Below are positions 11,601 to 23,600 of a stretch of 64,000 nucleotides of DNA, one piece after another. The stretch covers positions 13,516,001-13,580,000 of the forward strand of contig NC_135119.1 of NCBI RefSeq assembly GCF_050908995.1, given 5' to 3'. Positions within the stretch are counted from its first letter, which is position 1. Each line of letters opens with the position of its first letter. The translations under genes were made by a program, and so were the position numbers. The notes under the pieces were generated by a model. That model had not been told where the DNA came from and made no database searches. It saw only the letters and a program-made list of their open reading frames with translations. Source of the DNA: Andrena cerasifolii. Its lineage: Eukaryota; Arthropoda; Insecta; Hymenoptera; Andrenidae.

Positions 11601-14290
11601 GCCGTGGTTGTCGTCGGAAGGGTCGTCCTCCGGGCTCCGGTAATTCGGGTGAAGGTGACGGGAACAGAGATTCGATCGGAACCGAAGATAATGGATCTTT
11701 GGCTGGTTTAAGAGTTGGAACTCACCGTAGAGTGAACAAGGATTTAGCGAGCTTTGAACTGACACTGGCGCGGCGATCACGGCAGTGATCGCTAATCGAT
11801 TCGAAAAAGTGAGAGCCTGCCTCGTTTTGGGCATTGGGTTATATACGGTCTTTTTGGGTCGCGGTGGGGGCCTAATGGTCTCCGTCCGATGACCCGTGGC
11901 TGTGCAGCGTTCGATGACCGTGCATCGTTTGCGGATTCCTTTGCATCTTGCTGGCTCGATGCTAATCGGTGGTTGTTTCACAACAAGCTAGTATCTATTT
12001 AAAACGTTTTTCTGAACTGAACTAAATGTTTCATATATTTAAATTTATGTTACGAAATGAAAAACACAGTTCCACCCTATTCACCTCATTTGATCACTTT
12101 CACTAAACGCGTTCGTTACCACCATACATTCACAGAACCGCCTCTCCAAAACCACACTGTATTTCCGGAAATCTTGCCCCATACAGCTTACACTTTTAAC
12201 TAGGCTCACGAAGAATATAAAAATGTGGCCAACTTGATCTTCGTAACGTAATGCGTGGAAACATATCAAGAATGGAACCAGTACTGAAACACGATAAAAT
12301 AAATTGTAAACATACGTCCAGTTTTATTTTGTTTTCGAGTTCCAACGAGATCTATGTTCCAGTAATGATGTTAATAAGTTAGCGGGCTACATGGGTATTT
12401 CGGGGTAAAAAAATCGAAATTTTGTTTCGATTGTTTATGACAGCCACGAGTCTTAGATGTGTTTTTAAAAAGATTTCATTGAAAAAATCGAAAAATTGTG
12501 AAAGTTACAGCGTAAAAAGTAACGGGCGGAATATCTCGTGAACCAAAGCCGAGCGCCAAAAAGTTTAGAGGGAGTCCTCCCCTAAAGTAAACATTTACCA
12601 TATTTTTTAGTGCTGAAACTATTCCTGAGGTATTTCCTAGATAGTATATTATACCCTATATATGACATGTGGTAACGAAATACTGTTTAATGTCGATTAG
12701 AATCCACGGTGTTGTTATTGCAAGAAGTGAAGAATAATATAACAGTTGTAACATGTGTTTCTGTTACATTCATAATGTATTCAAAACAACAGCATCACTT
12801 CTATTCGGTATAAATTGACTTCTTCTAACAGAAATAGCTTATAAACGCTTGCTTTTGTTTCTCGTAGATCTTGCAGTCTCATTTGGCATCGGCGCCTGAC
12901 AGCGGAACACTGCTCGCCGACGAAGCTTTGGATGGCTCTGGAAGTGGTGACAGACCCCCAATCTGGAGGAAAAGGGGAAAAGAAGAAGACAATGACGATG
13001 AGGACGCGCTTGGCAATGACCGCGATGATGCAGAGGCGTCTGGATCAGGAATGGGCCCAACTACAGAAGGTATAGATTTCAGATCGTTATTGTCTTCTAC
13101 AGTGTGTCCCAGAATTGAGGAACAATCCGGAACATGCAATTTCCTGATGCAAGAAGACACCGAAAAGTCCTTTACCGTTTTGAGATCCGAGGCTTCGTTC
13201 TTGAGATATTAACAGTTGAATACAGGGTCATTATCCAGCGCCACCTGTCAAAGGGATGCCGCCTGGTACCCCGTGGCGAGGACAACCCCCCGCAGTGCCT
13301 CACCGAAATTTATGACTTTCGACCCTCGAAGGAGTTGGGATACCATATGAAAAGTGAGAAATGTCCAGGATTTCCGCATTTCTCCTCAGATTTTTGCGAA
13401 AACGACGCCAATCAATTCCATATGTTCCGCCCATGAAACTGATACCAAGAACGACGTAATTCGGACCATAATGAAGGAAATTCCATGAAAAATTGATTTA
13501 TATCATTTCAAGTTGACTTCGTTAATAATAGTCCGATTTGCATGAAACTTGGTACGATTTTCATCGGAAAAACATAAGGAATCGATTGGCGTCGTTTTCG
13601 CAAAGATCTGATGAGAAATGCGGAAATCCTGGACATGTCTGACTTTTTAATGGTATTCCAACCGCTTCGAGGGTCGACAGCCATAAAATTCGGTGAGGCA
13701 CTGCGGGGGTTGTTCTCGCCACGAGGTACCAGGCGACATTTCTTTGACAGGTGCAGCTGGAGAATCACCCTGTATTGGCGGTGCAACTTCCGGGCCACGC
13801 AGTGTAAAGCCGAAACAGCTGACGCAAAGCAGTGACTCCTAGCACGCACACGCAGGAGGTACACGTAGGTACAGATCCACACACAGTAAAACGGCTAGAA
13901 ATGGGTTAGTGCCGCGCAGGATATTGCATGTTCCGGATTGCCCCTCAATTCTGGGACACCCTGTATAACTGTTGAGAGAAATACCAGCTATAGCCAGTCA
14001 CCAAGAGTCTAAATTCGCTCTATACATACTCTATATTATAGAAAATACTAAGGATAGTAATAAAAAAATGTGACTAACAGTAAGCAAATTAACAATCAAA
14101 CAACATTCCGCTTCTTTCTACAATACCACACATCTCCGCAATCCATTATCGCTTGAATGAAATGAAATTAACTATTGTTCCAGATCCGATGATGAAGTTG
14201 AATCATGAAAAGACACCAACGGCTGGTTCATCGATCATTCTCTTGTCAACCGTTATCATGGTGTTTGCCGGTGTACCTTTGATCGCTTAA
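5510..14290 (+). CDS. Glypican core protein, C-terminal part (three last exons; 5' exons outside window)
   Basis: Glypicans are GPI-anchored heparan sulfate proteoglycans at the cell surface; in insects (Dally, Dally-like) they shape Wnt, Hedgehog and BMP gradients. I see three exons: 5510-5654, 12868-13069 and 14184-14290, about 150 aa ending in TAA. The splice sites are GT-AG and phases fit exactly (0, then 1+2). Evidence for the family: a QRYNPEFT segment followed by LIDQLRRINQ, which resembles the end of the glypican core; an acidic region with two SGSG glycosaminoglycan attachment motifs; and a terminal hydrophobic stretch after small residues, as in a GPI signal. The first visible exon starts with the third base of a codon, so the gene begins left of the window. 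I cannot decide between the dally and dally-like subfamilies from this tail. The two introns are 7.2 kb and 1.1 kb and carry many transposon copies. Confidence 0.85.
6489..6545 (-). mobile_element. 3' tail fragment of a non-LTR retrotransposon
   Basis: The complement reads GATCGCTAAGGGC, then GATGCGAC, then TTAAATAAAG and a poly(A)-like run. The same arrangement (TCGCTAA, TGCGAC, TAAATAAAG, poly A) occurs at 61147-61215, so these look like 3' ends of related LINE copies. Confidence 0.4.
6726..7011. mobile_element. Inverted-repeat element, TTAA at left end
   Basis: Arms of about 115 bp (6744-6860 and 6895-7011) share TTTAGGACG, CAGAAACTGTT and the block TCTTTTCCAAACTTTCAGGG. The left end begins TTAAGGGGGGGGGCC. 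The right end lacks a matching TTAA. Confidence 0.55.
7900..8640. mobile_element. TTAA-flanked (piggyBac-like) non-autonomous element, 741 bp
   Basis: It starts TTAAGGGGAGGTTTCGGTCT and ends AGACCGGAACCTCCCCTTAA. TTAA is the target duplicated by piggyBac-type transposases. Inside are further inverted blocks, for example TCTGGTTTCCCTCC opposite GGAGGGAAACCAGA. There is no ORF. Confidence 0.72.
8918..9155. mobile_element. MITE, 238 bp, with about 85-bp inverted arms
   Basis: The ends are GGTAGGGTAAACGACCC and GGGTCCTTTACCCTACC. Both arms contain CCTAACCAATTACTGTCACC and a long ACTTAAAATAACGAACAAAT block. The outer TAGGGTAA resembles the ends of the 881-bp element at 19773. Confidence 0.75.
9738..9753 (+). 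repeat. Poly-C tract (16 bp)
   Basis: A run of 16 C is followed by GGG. A second run of 14 C is at 10108-10121 in a C-rich stretch that continues to about 10145. No gene is associated. Confidence 0.9.
10718..11415. mobile_element. TTAA-flanked foldback element, 698 bp
   Basis: It starts TTAACGGGGACCACCACTGT and ends with a near complement, ACAGTGGTGTTCTCCCTTAA. The arms are about 290 bp and share TGACGGCCGGAAA, AATTAATCTTCTAGACACCC and ATGGAACAGCAG. There is no ORF. It is of the piggyBac-like type by its target site. Confidence 0.78.
11430..12000 (-). mobile_element. Possible solo LTR or retrotransposon fragment
   Basis: On the minus strand a TATATAA box (near 11840) precedes a GC-richer stretch with a TCAGTTCAA start-like motif, and the base composition differs from the surroundings. 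A 167-codon open frame spans it but has no recognisable domain. I could not find paired TG...CA ends or a target duplication, so this is weak. Confidence 0.2.
12868..13069 (+). CDS. Glypican exon (penultimate): heparan sulfate attachment region
   Basis: The acceptor is TTTCTCGTAG before 12868 and the donor GAAG|GTATAG follows 13069. There are 67 codons plus one base. Joined to the preceding exon it reads RINQ-ILQSHL without a break. SG dipeptides occur at exon residues 24-27 (DGSGSGD) and 58-61 (EASGSGM), with a strongly acidic stretch of E and D at residues 39-56 between them. Acidic flanks around SG repeats are typical of heparan sulfate attachment. An internal basic patch WRKRGK (33-38) could be a convertase site, which is speculative. 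Confidence 0.88.
13100..13963. mobile_element. Outer TA-flanked element, split by an inner insertion
   Basis: The left end CAGTGTGTCCCAGAATTGAG and the complement of the right end CAGGGTGTCCCAGAATTGAG are followed on both sides by matching GGAACATGCAAT blocks. TA lies outside each end (13098-13099, 13964-13965). It begins only 30 bp after the splice donor of the penultimate glypican exon. Confidence 0.75.
13223..13772. mobile_element. Inner TA-flanked foldback element, 550 bp
   Basis: The ends are CAGGGTCATTATCCAGC and GCTGGAGAATCACCCTG, flanked by TA on both sides. The arms are over 200 bp and share TGCCGCCTGGTACC-like, ATTTCCGCATTTCTC and GACGCCAATC blocks. A diverged relative lies at 58200-58800. 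Confidence 0.8.
14184..14290 (+). CDS. Glypican last coding exon: GPI-anchor signal and stop
   Basis: The acceptor TTGTTCCAG precedes 14184. Two bases complete an Asp codon, then 34 residues run to TAA at 14288-14290. A small-residue stretch (AGSS, a plausible GPI attachment site) is followed by about 18 hydrophobic residues to the C-terminus with no charged tail, as expected of a GPI transamidase signal. Confidence 0.85.
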
Positions 14291-15451
14291 ATCTCATTGG
14301 CACCCACATTCGAGGAAGAGAGAGAGAGAGGGAGAGAGGAACATCGATGCGACGACCCGCGACCTAGACGTAGGCAAGACGACTTTGGATCCCACGTTAA
14401 CGAACAGGCTGCCTCCTTGTTCGACACGAAGGAGCGATTCGATCCTGGATCGTAAGAATCCGCTTTATAGGTATTTATCGTGCTGTCTGGACAAAACAGC
14501 TGCGAGCAACGTTGCTACCACAGCCTCTGGGAACACCGGGGAGCCTGTTTCGTCACCCGTGGTCGAGGATTGTTGGCGTGCCATTCGACAGGACGACAGC
14601 TGCCTCGTACGAAGCTCGAAGAGGTTCCAGAAGCAATATGGAGGTTGCTGCTATCGCCATTCGTGTTCTCCGTTCGAAAATGTCGATGCCGCGGAAAATC
14701 CTTCATGGTTCATTCGCTGATGCAGTCCGGTGTATTCAGGAAACGTGTCGCGGGACGAAGCCGAAGAGACATTTTCCAGGGGGACTCGTTGCACGGAGAC
14801 ACCGTGGCCTGGAATCTCTATTAAAGGAAGCAAAAGTGTAAAACAGGAAACCGTTGGAACGTTAGCCGGGTGTAGGTCGAAGGTAGCGTCTTTGCTGTGA
14901 TGACACCCCGCCTTTGATGGTCTGCCAACAGTCGAGATGTCGCTGTTCCTCCCCTCGAGGGAAGTGGCCGGCACGGAGGGGCGTGAGAATGCTTCGACAA
15001 TTCGGAACGCTGAGCGAGATATAAAGGAACGATTTATAAACGACGCGATTAATAGGGAAAATTTATATTTAGGAAAGCAAGACTGTTGTAGAGAAAATTG
15101 AAATTTCAACTTGTCAGGCAGCTCCCACGCGAAGAAGATACAAGTGATACGGTAAGAATGTTTGGGGTAATGCTCGTGGGAGAATTGTCCCTCGGCACGA
15201 TATCTGTTGGAGAATGGAGACGGTGTTTGGAGGATGTTGGGTCCGTTGTTGCGTATGGTGAATGACAAGAAATGGAAGAAAGAAGAAATAGTTCTTTATG
15301 AAATTAGGCGCAATTAGGAAAATGTCAAGAATAGTTCTCGCAGAAAGCTAAGGCGTTACGTGCTGTTAAAGGCTTTGGTTTTCGTCGTGATTGAAAGAAA
15401 CGACAGAAGAGGGTGAAAGATTATCGGAATTTTGAGTAGACAGAGAATAAA
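14291..15451 (+). other. Probable 3' UTR of the glypican gene
   Basis: The stretch follows the stop codon directly and has a GA-rich microsatellite at about 14310-14338. Candidate poly(A) signals are ATTAAA at 14820-14825 and AATAAA at 15446-15451. Open frames here on both strands (up to 205 codons on minus, 14651-15268) have no recognisable domain and I treat them as chance. The actual end cannot be fixed from sequence alone. Confidence 0.35.
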
Positions 15452-15477
15452 CGGAGAAGAATGCTGGTTATGTATAG

Positions 15478-15723
15478 CAGGGGTGTCGAACTGGCGGCTC
15501 GCGAGCCGCAGTGGCTCCTTCCCCTCTTCGCCTGCTCCGTAGGAGCCGTAGGAGAACGGCCCCCACCACACCTGCTTCATTCTGATGAATTTCTCCTCCG
15601 AGTGCCGCACTCTCTCCCTGCGGGGTCTCGTGCAACGCCTGGAGACAAATAGGCGGGGGAACCAGCTGACCCGGGGGCCTGACTCGTGCGGCTCTCGGAG
15701 TGGGAAAGTTCGACGCCCCTGCA
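15478..15723. mobile_element. hAT-like miniature element, 246 bp
   Basis: The ends are CAGGGGTGTCGAACT and AGTTCGACGCCCCTG (plus CA). The 8-bp sequence ATGTATAG stands on both sides (15470-15477 and 15724-15731), as expected for a hAT duplication. The inside is GC-rich with GGCTCGCGAGCC and has no ORF. Confidence 0.85.
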
Positions 15724-15731
15724 ATGTATAG

Positions 15732-18700
15732 TATTCGCTGTGGTTATCGAAACATTGCTATATTTAATTGAAATCGAACATAGCCAACGAATATTAACTA
15801 AACCCCAAGGAGACACGACTGAAAACGCCTTTTGATGATCGTACGTACATATTTATTAAGAGTACGCAAGAATTTGGAAAGGGACAGGCAAGCGGATGCA
15901 ATTTTGAGCAATAATTACGAATCGTTTGCACGCAAATCTCGCTAGAAACGTTTGGGGGTACCAGTAATTGCCAAACGGACACACACTTTTCGTATCCCGT
16001 GAAATTAAAGTGTCTTGCCTAATTGAAAGTATCAATCGACAGTTGCATTGTTCGCAGCAACAGCGCCCATGGAAAAGAGTTCGCGCTTCCACGTCGCGGC
16101 TTTGAATGATCTCGAACAAGAGCTGCAACCGAACAACGTGACTCAGGCTGCTGTATCTCGCGGTTCGCGCTGATCATCGCCACGAATTAATTGCCTCCCG
16201 TTCGCAGCGGCGTCTTTTGTTATCGACGTCGATACACAGACTAATGGCGAGGGACAGCCCTCGTTGGTGATATCGTGCGCGTGTGTATGTGTATGTGTGT
16301 GTGCATGCCACATATCAGAGCTGACTGCCAAAACGCCAGTTACGCGACTGAAGCTGGTCTCAGTGACACTTGGTTGGCTTCAGAATTCCGCGGGGAACGA
16401 TTCTTGCCTGGAACTCGCGCCGCCCCGCGGCCCTGCGCAGCCTCCCTTCAGGGGAGCACTGCTTTGCACCAGGGAGAGGAATTGCTGCGGGCCCCTGCCG
16501 GCAGCTGGCGCGGACCGTGCGCGTGCATCCAGCATCAGCTTTATCGCCACGACAGCACCATTTCCAAGTGGAAAACAGGAAGCCATCGCGACTCCAACTG
16601 CTTTCCGCGACCAATGTGTGATCGAATTTTTCAGGAGGAAGATCGAATTTTTTGCGGTTCGAGTTTACGTGTGCCATCGTATTGTACACGACCGACGTCG
16701 ATTGTTTCAATTTTTTATAACTATTCGAGTAAGATGCGTAACGGAGTACTTGATGCGCAATAACGGGGGTACTAGTGCGGACGTAGTGTGGGGTACTCTG
16801 AGCGGATCAAGGACTCCTCCGCGCCTTGGATGTCTAATCGTTGGAAGAGGGCCCGTGTTAATAATTTATAATGCGTTTGCAAGGCGATCTTTTCGAGAAC
16901 GAAAAATCTGTTACCCGTTGTCGTTGCGCACGCTTCAAAGGTAATTAGGAAAACACTTGCGCGCATGGAAAAGGCACTCGGTTCTCGGAATAAGAAAATC
17001 GAATCATTAATGATGAAACGTTCAGTGCCATAATGTTTGTTACTATTCCGTTGAAATGTAGAAACGTTACATCCACGCTTTCGCTTTGATACGATGGCTT
17101 TCGCTGTACGAGCTAAATTTCGTGTATCCCATTTCGTTGGACATGTTTGTATTCTATGATAGTTGAGAAGTGCCAAAAGAGGACGAGCGGAACGCTGACT
17201 GGGACGGCACGCGAATTGTTCGCTCTGAAGCGGGAACATGTTCCTTGGTACGTCAACGTTTTAGACGTCTAAGCTTCGCGAGGCGGACCTCGGCTTTCGG
17301 CGGTTTGCTTTTTTTTTTTTTAGCTAAAAACGATTAGACATAAGGGTAAAAGTGAAGGGGCGCTATAGCGATACAGGAGCCTGTCGGTGGATTTCGTGCC
17401 CGCCACGCCGATTCGACGCCTCGACGGCCGCACTGATTTTGTACATTTGATTTTTTCGGATCTTTGAGGGTTAGTGCCTTTCTGAATATCTATAGCCGTA
17501 GCGTCGTATCACCTCACGCCCGACAGAAGGAATGAGAGAGCCACCTATAAATACGACTGTACAGGGCATTCGTGCTAACAAAAAGAAGGGCAGGAAAATG
17601 TGTGAGGGTGCGACCTTCTTTTCCTCCTTTGCAGTTTCTTCTGCCAATAGCTCGCCCTGAACCTGCGAGCGATCGTAAACCTCTTCAGTCAAACGACTCA
17701 CGCTTCTCGAACATCCGTCAGAGGTATCAGGAATAAATCGAATTTCTTCTGAAACTCGGAAATATTAGCTAATGGTCATCTTGGAAGAGGTCCAGACTGT
17801 TCGATCGTACGATTCACGCCCACTTTTATAACGAAACAGGTAGTTGAACTGGAAGAAGGCTTTTCTATCGTGGAGCTATTATTCCTACGGTTAGTTGCTA
17901 ACAATAGACGCGGAAGAAACTGGTTCATGGACCAGTGTTGATTAAATAAAATCAATTGTCCCGTTAAGTGAAACTTCGGTGTGCCCACACGGACTGCACA
18001 CTTTGCGACCATCTTATATTAAGAGGCTGAGCATTTTTTCTTGAAATGACGATACTGGTCAGCAAGTGTCTTTGTCCATTCACCTGAGCTGCGTATAAGG
18101 ACAAAGTTTCGACGAGTATCAACATTAATCTGTTAAACCAGGACCATAGATTAAGACGTCAGTTGAGAACTTACACAGGTTGTGTATAACGAGAATGCAG
18201 GAGAATATTTACCGCTAAGGACAAACAACAAGTCTAACGAATTGCATTAAAATACATTTTTCGTTATTGCCGTGGCAAAAATCTTTTAAGTTTTCACGCA
18301 ACTTTTGTTTATAAAGTTGTGATGATGTTCTGCTATTGCTGTAGTTATCACGAAGTAGCTAAACGTATCAGTTTGCTTTTACTATTGAAAAAGAAATCCC
18401 TCGCTAAACAGGTTCCCTTAACAAATTAACTGCCAAATTCGCCTTTCGCCGCGTCTTGATAACCGAACTCGATTAATCAAGCTTCGAAACAAGATCACCT
18501 AATAGGATCGTAGTGTTAATGAGGATCTATAAACTGTTTAGAAATTAATGTCAGCGTTGACGCTTATAAATGGTCCAAAATACAAATCACAATTATTTGG
18601 GAATAAAATGTCACAACCGTGTACTCAAGCAGGAACGAAACCTGAGAACACCTCGTTTTCGGGGGATCGATACGGACGTTTTTAAGATCCAATGAATTAT

Positions 18701-19772
18701 ATACAGCTCATGCTCGGCGCGCCGACGAAAGTGCCCAATTTAGCGTGACTCAGGCACAATTGTCAGAATTTAGAGTTGTAATTCTTTAGCCCCGTGGTTC
18801 TCTTTGTCGGGCGAATTTAGGCAGCGCGCATTGAGATGGGCGTCGTTCGCGCGTAGGTCGTCCTTAAAACTCGTTTTGTTGCCCCCGGTACTGAATACGG
18901 TTCTCTGACCTCTTTAGTCGCCGTGATATGAATTTATGCCCCTTCTTTTTCGACGGCACACGTCTGTCGTGAACCTAACGGAGTGATCATCAAGCACAAC
19001 ATCCGCAATGAGAAGTAAATGGCCTTACAGTCCGATTCCTCCGATTCGCGTTGCCCCGGTTCGTTATCAAGGCATCCTTGACGCTCTATCGGACGGGTCA
19101 ATTATTTATGCGGTACTTTTGTTATACGTACTTTGTGGTGCTACATTGGATAAAGTGACGATTTTATATACATATATATATATAAATATTTAAAGTGAAC
19201 CAAGAAAAGCGTGACACGATCGCGATCGCGTTTCGGATTGTTCGGTTCGTCCACGTTACACCGCCATCAAAGCGTCCTCAACGAAATCATTTCTGTGTAA
19301 TGGGTACACGCGGAATTAAAGAAACGGCTGGTCATTGAATGGGACTTATTGTGTTCGGTTAAATTGGCTCGTTGAACGTTTGAATGGCTCCGATGGCGAA
19401 TTTAATTAAAGCGATACACATTACTGTCCGCTGCGAGCGTCCGTCGCCGACAGCTGCGCAGCGTTAAAAACAGAATCTACCGAGCACAAACGGTACGGCG
19501 CAAGAAACGCACAGAATCCGTACTTAATACTCAATTTGTCATCCCCTAATTACCCGTCGCGCTGCTGCGGTCTTCATTAACACGCCGCATGTGGCGCCGC
19601 GCTCGGGAGAACAAGTAAACCGCGTAAATCGCACAAATTTAAGGCCTAATTCAATGTTTCTCGTATTACCTTAATCACAGTGTAGCGGCGAATGCGTATT
19701 ACGTGCACTTTCAACGTTTAAAAGACTTGCATACGCACAGAGGGCACGCGTGACGCGCGTAGGTACATACGC
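15732..19772. other. Intergenic, CpG-rich in part; no gene recognised
   Basis: It contains a (GT)n tract at about 16275-16306 and a GC-rich block at 16380-16600. Open frames of up to 226 codons (16264-16944 plus) start in the microsatellite and have no domain. It might include an untranslated exon or regulatory DNA of a neighbour. I see no splice-linked coding exon. Confidence 0.35.
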
Positions 19773-20653
19773 TAGGGTAAGCGTGGGTATTACTGCGGAC
19801 TCTTAAGATAGGTTAACTTTAGAACGTTCGATAAAGCGCTCAAATGAGTGAAAACCCCTCCTCCTTTTTTTAAAAGAAAGTTGGGATCATAATAACTCCA
19901 TAAAAAAAATGTGGGGGCGGGGTAATAGGCACGGTTAATCAAAAATACAGAGATTGAGACATCAATGTCATTGCAGGAGTTACTGCGGGCATGCATGCAT
20001 TACTGCGTGCCAGTTACTAACGAAATACCAATTACTGCGCGTGTATTACTACGGACTGATGTTAGGCGAAATATTAGTATAAGAAAGCCTATTGACTTTT
20101 CTGTTATTTTTTTAATACTTTTTTCACTTTTATCTTTTCTTGGCATCTTTACAGAGTTGCGATTGTCACTCACGCACCGCGGCTCACTTTGGGCGCTAGG
20201 TTGACGTACGGTCGGAGAAAAGGTTAGGTTACGCAGTCGTGTACGCACATGGTGTAAAGTACTGCACCTAATGCTGCGGTGAGAAATAAAAATTAAAACT
20301 AAAATGTAGGTGACTGATTTACTGGTTTCTCTGGGAAAATAACTCTATGAAGTAATAACGCTGCATTATATGTATTACTGTTTATAACACAAATATAAAT
20401 GTTTTCCAAGTAGGTGTTCATGACCGCCATATCGGGAATCGACCCAAGTTTCGCCATGACGAATTTCAAACTACGATAAAAGAATTAATAATAATTTTAC
20501 TGTACATATTTATCAATAATTATCTGTAATAGAATTTAAAATAATTTTATCCAAAATTTTCAAGAGACTATGTACTCTCCAACGTTAAATATGTTCTGTT
20601 TTAGAATATCCGTAGTAATCGGGGCATCCGCAGTAATGCCCACACTTACCCTA
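19773..20653. mobile_element. DNA transposon-like element with TAGGGTAAG ends, 881 bp
   Basis: It starts TAGGGTAAGCGTGGGTATTA and ends with the near complement TAATGCCCACACTTACCCTA. Subterminal ATTACTGCG motifs recur at least five times in the left third. There is no clear target duplication and no transposase. Confidence 0.7.
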
Positions 20654-23600
20654 CGGTGTACACGGGACGGCAAGGTTTCGATTAACCATGCTACGGTCTT
20701 CACTTCGCTATGTCTGCATTTAATATGATGTCAAGGGGCGAGGAACCCTAGGAATCACTTCTCTATGACTTCTTTTAGAATTAGAAGAGTTTTAAAGCAG
20801 TGAACATCCAAGAGTGGACAGATATCAGTAGTGCAGAAATGAAATCACGGCTGGGTCAAAAAAGACCCGACGACCGTAGTAGGGTTAAGTAATTCAACCA
20901 ATGCGTGCTCGCGAACGAAGTAAAAGCGGATACCGAATTTTACGGAGGAGGAAGTAATTTGCATGACACCTGTTCTCGCGTAACATGACGTGATTTATGT
21001 GCAAGTGTATCGACGCGTTTAATCGCGCGTAAACGACAACAGGAGGCGAGCTGCACAGAAGTAGCTGTTTCAGAAGTATTCCGGCCAAGCATTGAGACGA
21101 GTCGAGGGGAGTTATATTCTCCTCTTTAACGAACAACGGTCAATTGGTTCAACGTTACTGGTTAACCATTTGTGTTTTAATTACCGACGCTGTATAATAT
21201 AACTAGTTCGGGTCGCGACGCTAAATGCTTCTAAGATTAACGAAGGGACTTTTTATTCATCAATTCTCGTCTTTCTGTCGCATTTAATTGTATCATTTAA
21301 GCGAACATATTTAATCGCGTGAAGTTGCATGTGAATATTACGTTGCCGAATACGTCGAATCCGATTTTCACTCTCAGTCTCACGTAAATTTCACGCGCAC
21401 GCGTGAACGTTGTATGAAATCAAGCTTCTTTAGAACGAATAAAGATCGTGAATACTTATGCTGCTCGGCTTCATTATAAAATAACTGCTCCTGGTCGGAA
21501 ATCGACTTGAACGTTTAAGCAATTGATAATTTGTAAGTGATCAGTTAGTGGATATTCAATTAGTTTGATTCTTGAATTTTGATTTTTGAAAACGTGGTTT
21601 TCTGCAATACCGAGTTTTCGATATTGCGGAGAAAAACAGCAAACACTAATAAATACGTTTCAGTAAATTTAACAATTTCGATTCCCTGACAATTTGTTTT
21701 AGCGATATATCGTAAGCAAGATGTAATTCAAAATATCATGGACCAATAAAAGAAACGTAGGTACTGTGCGGTAGAAGTTGAACTGCAATTTGTCAAATTC
21801 GGAAGAAAAACATATTCAACAATCTAATAAAAACACTATTCTGTATTACAAAGTAATTGCCTGCGCAATTATTTATGTAAATTTTTATCTCGCGTTTTGT
21901 TAAATTCTCACGGCGCGGTTAATAATAAAAACGAGCGTCTTTTACGAAGAGATTTTTAATTTCAAATGATCATTTCCAGTGCGGTCATTCATAATTACAT
22001 AATAACGGCGAACATGAGACATTTATTAATGCTCCGCATTTAAAACCGTTAGTGGCAAATATCATTCAGCATTCCGTGCCAAACTGTGCGCTACGAACAC
22101 CACGAAACTCGTAATACTGGTGCTCAGCTGGGAATTACCCTTCGAGTTTCCAGAAATCCTGTTTCGCAAACGTAATATCATTTTACGACCTAACGGAACT
22201 TTGTACGTATTATCGAGCACTTGAAGCAACTTGTTCGAAATAATTATTCAAACTCACGAAAAACAGATATTCCCTTCTGTCACGGAATAACATAAAACTT
22301 TGGTCAGAAATTTCAATGAAATTTCAGTAAAATATTTAAGTTTCTATGATCAGCAGTTTCGTAGTTCTGTAAGTTTTGGTCCCTACGTTTTTTTTTTAAT
22401 TAAAGCTACTATTAACTCCTCCAATTGTATAAAGTATTTAGTATTTTTTACTTTCGACAGAGTCATAAAATTGCGAGTTACAAGGAAAGCACGGTGGCGC
22501 ATGTGCAAACGACAGTATAAACCGCTTCAATGAACATCGAGAGATATCGAGGGCAAACGTTGCTCTTAATAGTAAGGAAATGAGTCCTGGTAAATATTAG
22601 AGCTGTTCAAGTACCTACCCGGAAAAAGCAAGCCGAGCCAGGTACCGAAATTTTCGGGCAGTCCGACTGTACCGAATAACTTTGGAGCTTAAACCTATCG
22701 AGCAGTGCGAATGTTTTGAATATTTTCTGAAATATTTATCTGGTGGAACGTAAATATAACGGTTCGTAATAATGTGAACAGTTGAGGCGTAAACTGCAAA
22801 TGGAAATAAATTGTCACTGCTAACAAGGCTGTTGCTCGTTAATGGATAAATAAGTATAAAAGAATAAATAAAGAAATAGGTATAATATAGATTGCGAAAT
22901 TTTATGCAAATGCATGTTTTGTAGTAATGGATTAAACAGGTGATTTTAGAAATATATTTTTGGTTTTGCATATTTTGCATATTCTGGCCGATCAGCCTGA
23001 TTAATTTTTGGGAGCCAGGTGTGGTACACAAGTCAGCCTCTTCAGTTTTTACCTAAATATGCCAGATGTAAGAAAGTCGCCACCAATATAGCAATTAAAA
23101 AGTATTATCCAACATCAATACGCCTCGCGGAGAGACACAGGAAGAAAAGGGGTAGTTCCTCGTTAAATATACGTCGCAGAAGCAGTTACCTTTCTAAAGA
23201 GCTGGTTTGCGGAGCCATGTTTGCTTAGACACATTTATTTGCTGTGCGAGCACCGTTTGTCCTGAATATTACTGGTGGAGTTGGATCACTTGGAGCGATT
23301 AATTAAAAAAATACCTTCCATCGTTGTGTACCGCATACACCTGTGTGTTTTACGCGAAACTGATAACGGCATCTGTACGGAAACACATGTTGGAAGCCGC
23401 TCAATGAAGCATGAAAGTATTCGAACGTTTGCAATCGAAAACTTTCCCGACCACCGCTATCCACTTTTCGTTACTCCGTTATTTATCAAGTAATTCCACT
23501 TAAACAATTTCACCCATACGTCGCTAGTTTTTATTTCAAATTTCCCTTCGCCGTGACATCATTTTTATACTACTTCAAAGATTTTTTCTTAGGAATGTTT

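Larger units (their letters stand above)
5655..12867 (+). other. Large glypican intron (7.2 kb) with several transposon copies
   Basis: It runs between the donor CAG|GTGAGT and the acceptor CTCGTAG. It holds the elements annotated at 6726-7011, 7900-8640, 8918-9155 and 10718-11415, a possible LTR at 11430-12000, poly-C tracts, and otherwise AT-rich sequence. A lone TA-type end, TACAGGGTGTTTCAAAAC, is at about 7794. Confidence 0.7.

Noticed and set aside
11478..11981. 167-codon open frame on the minus strand as a gene
   Set aside because: No known domain, and it sits in a possible LTR with a TATA-like box. Kept only as a weak repeat call.
14651..15268. 205-codon open frame on the minus strand
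   Set aside because: It lies opposite the probable glypican 3' UTR, has no recognisable domain and no splice partner. Overlapping frames on both strands point to a GC-richer stretch rather than a gene.
16264..16944. 226-codon open frame on the plus strand
   Set aside because: It starts within a GT microsatellite, giving CACVCVCVCAC, and continues without any domain. Other frames are open in the same block.
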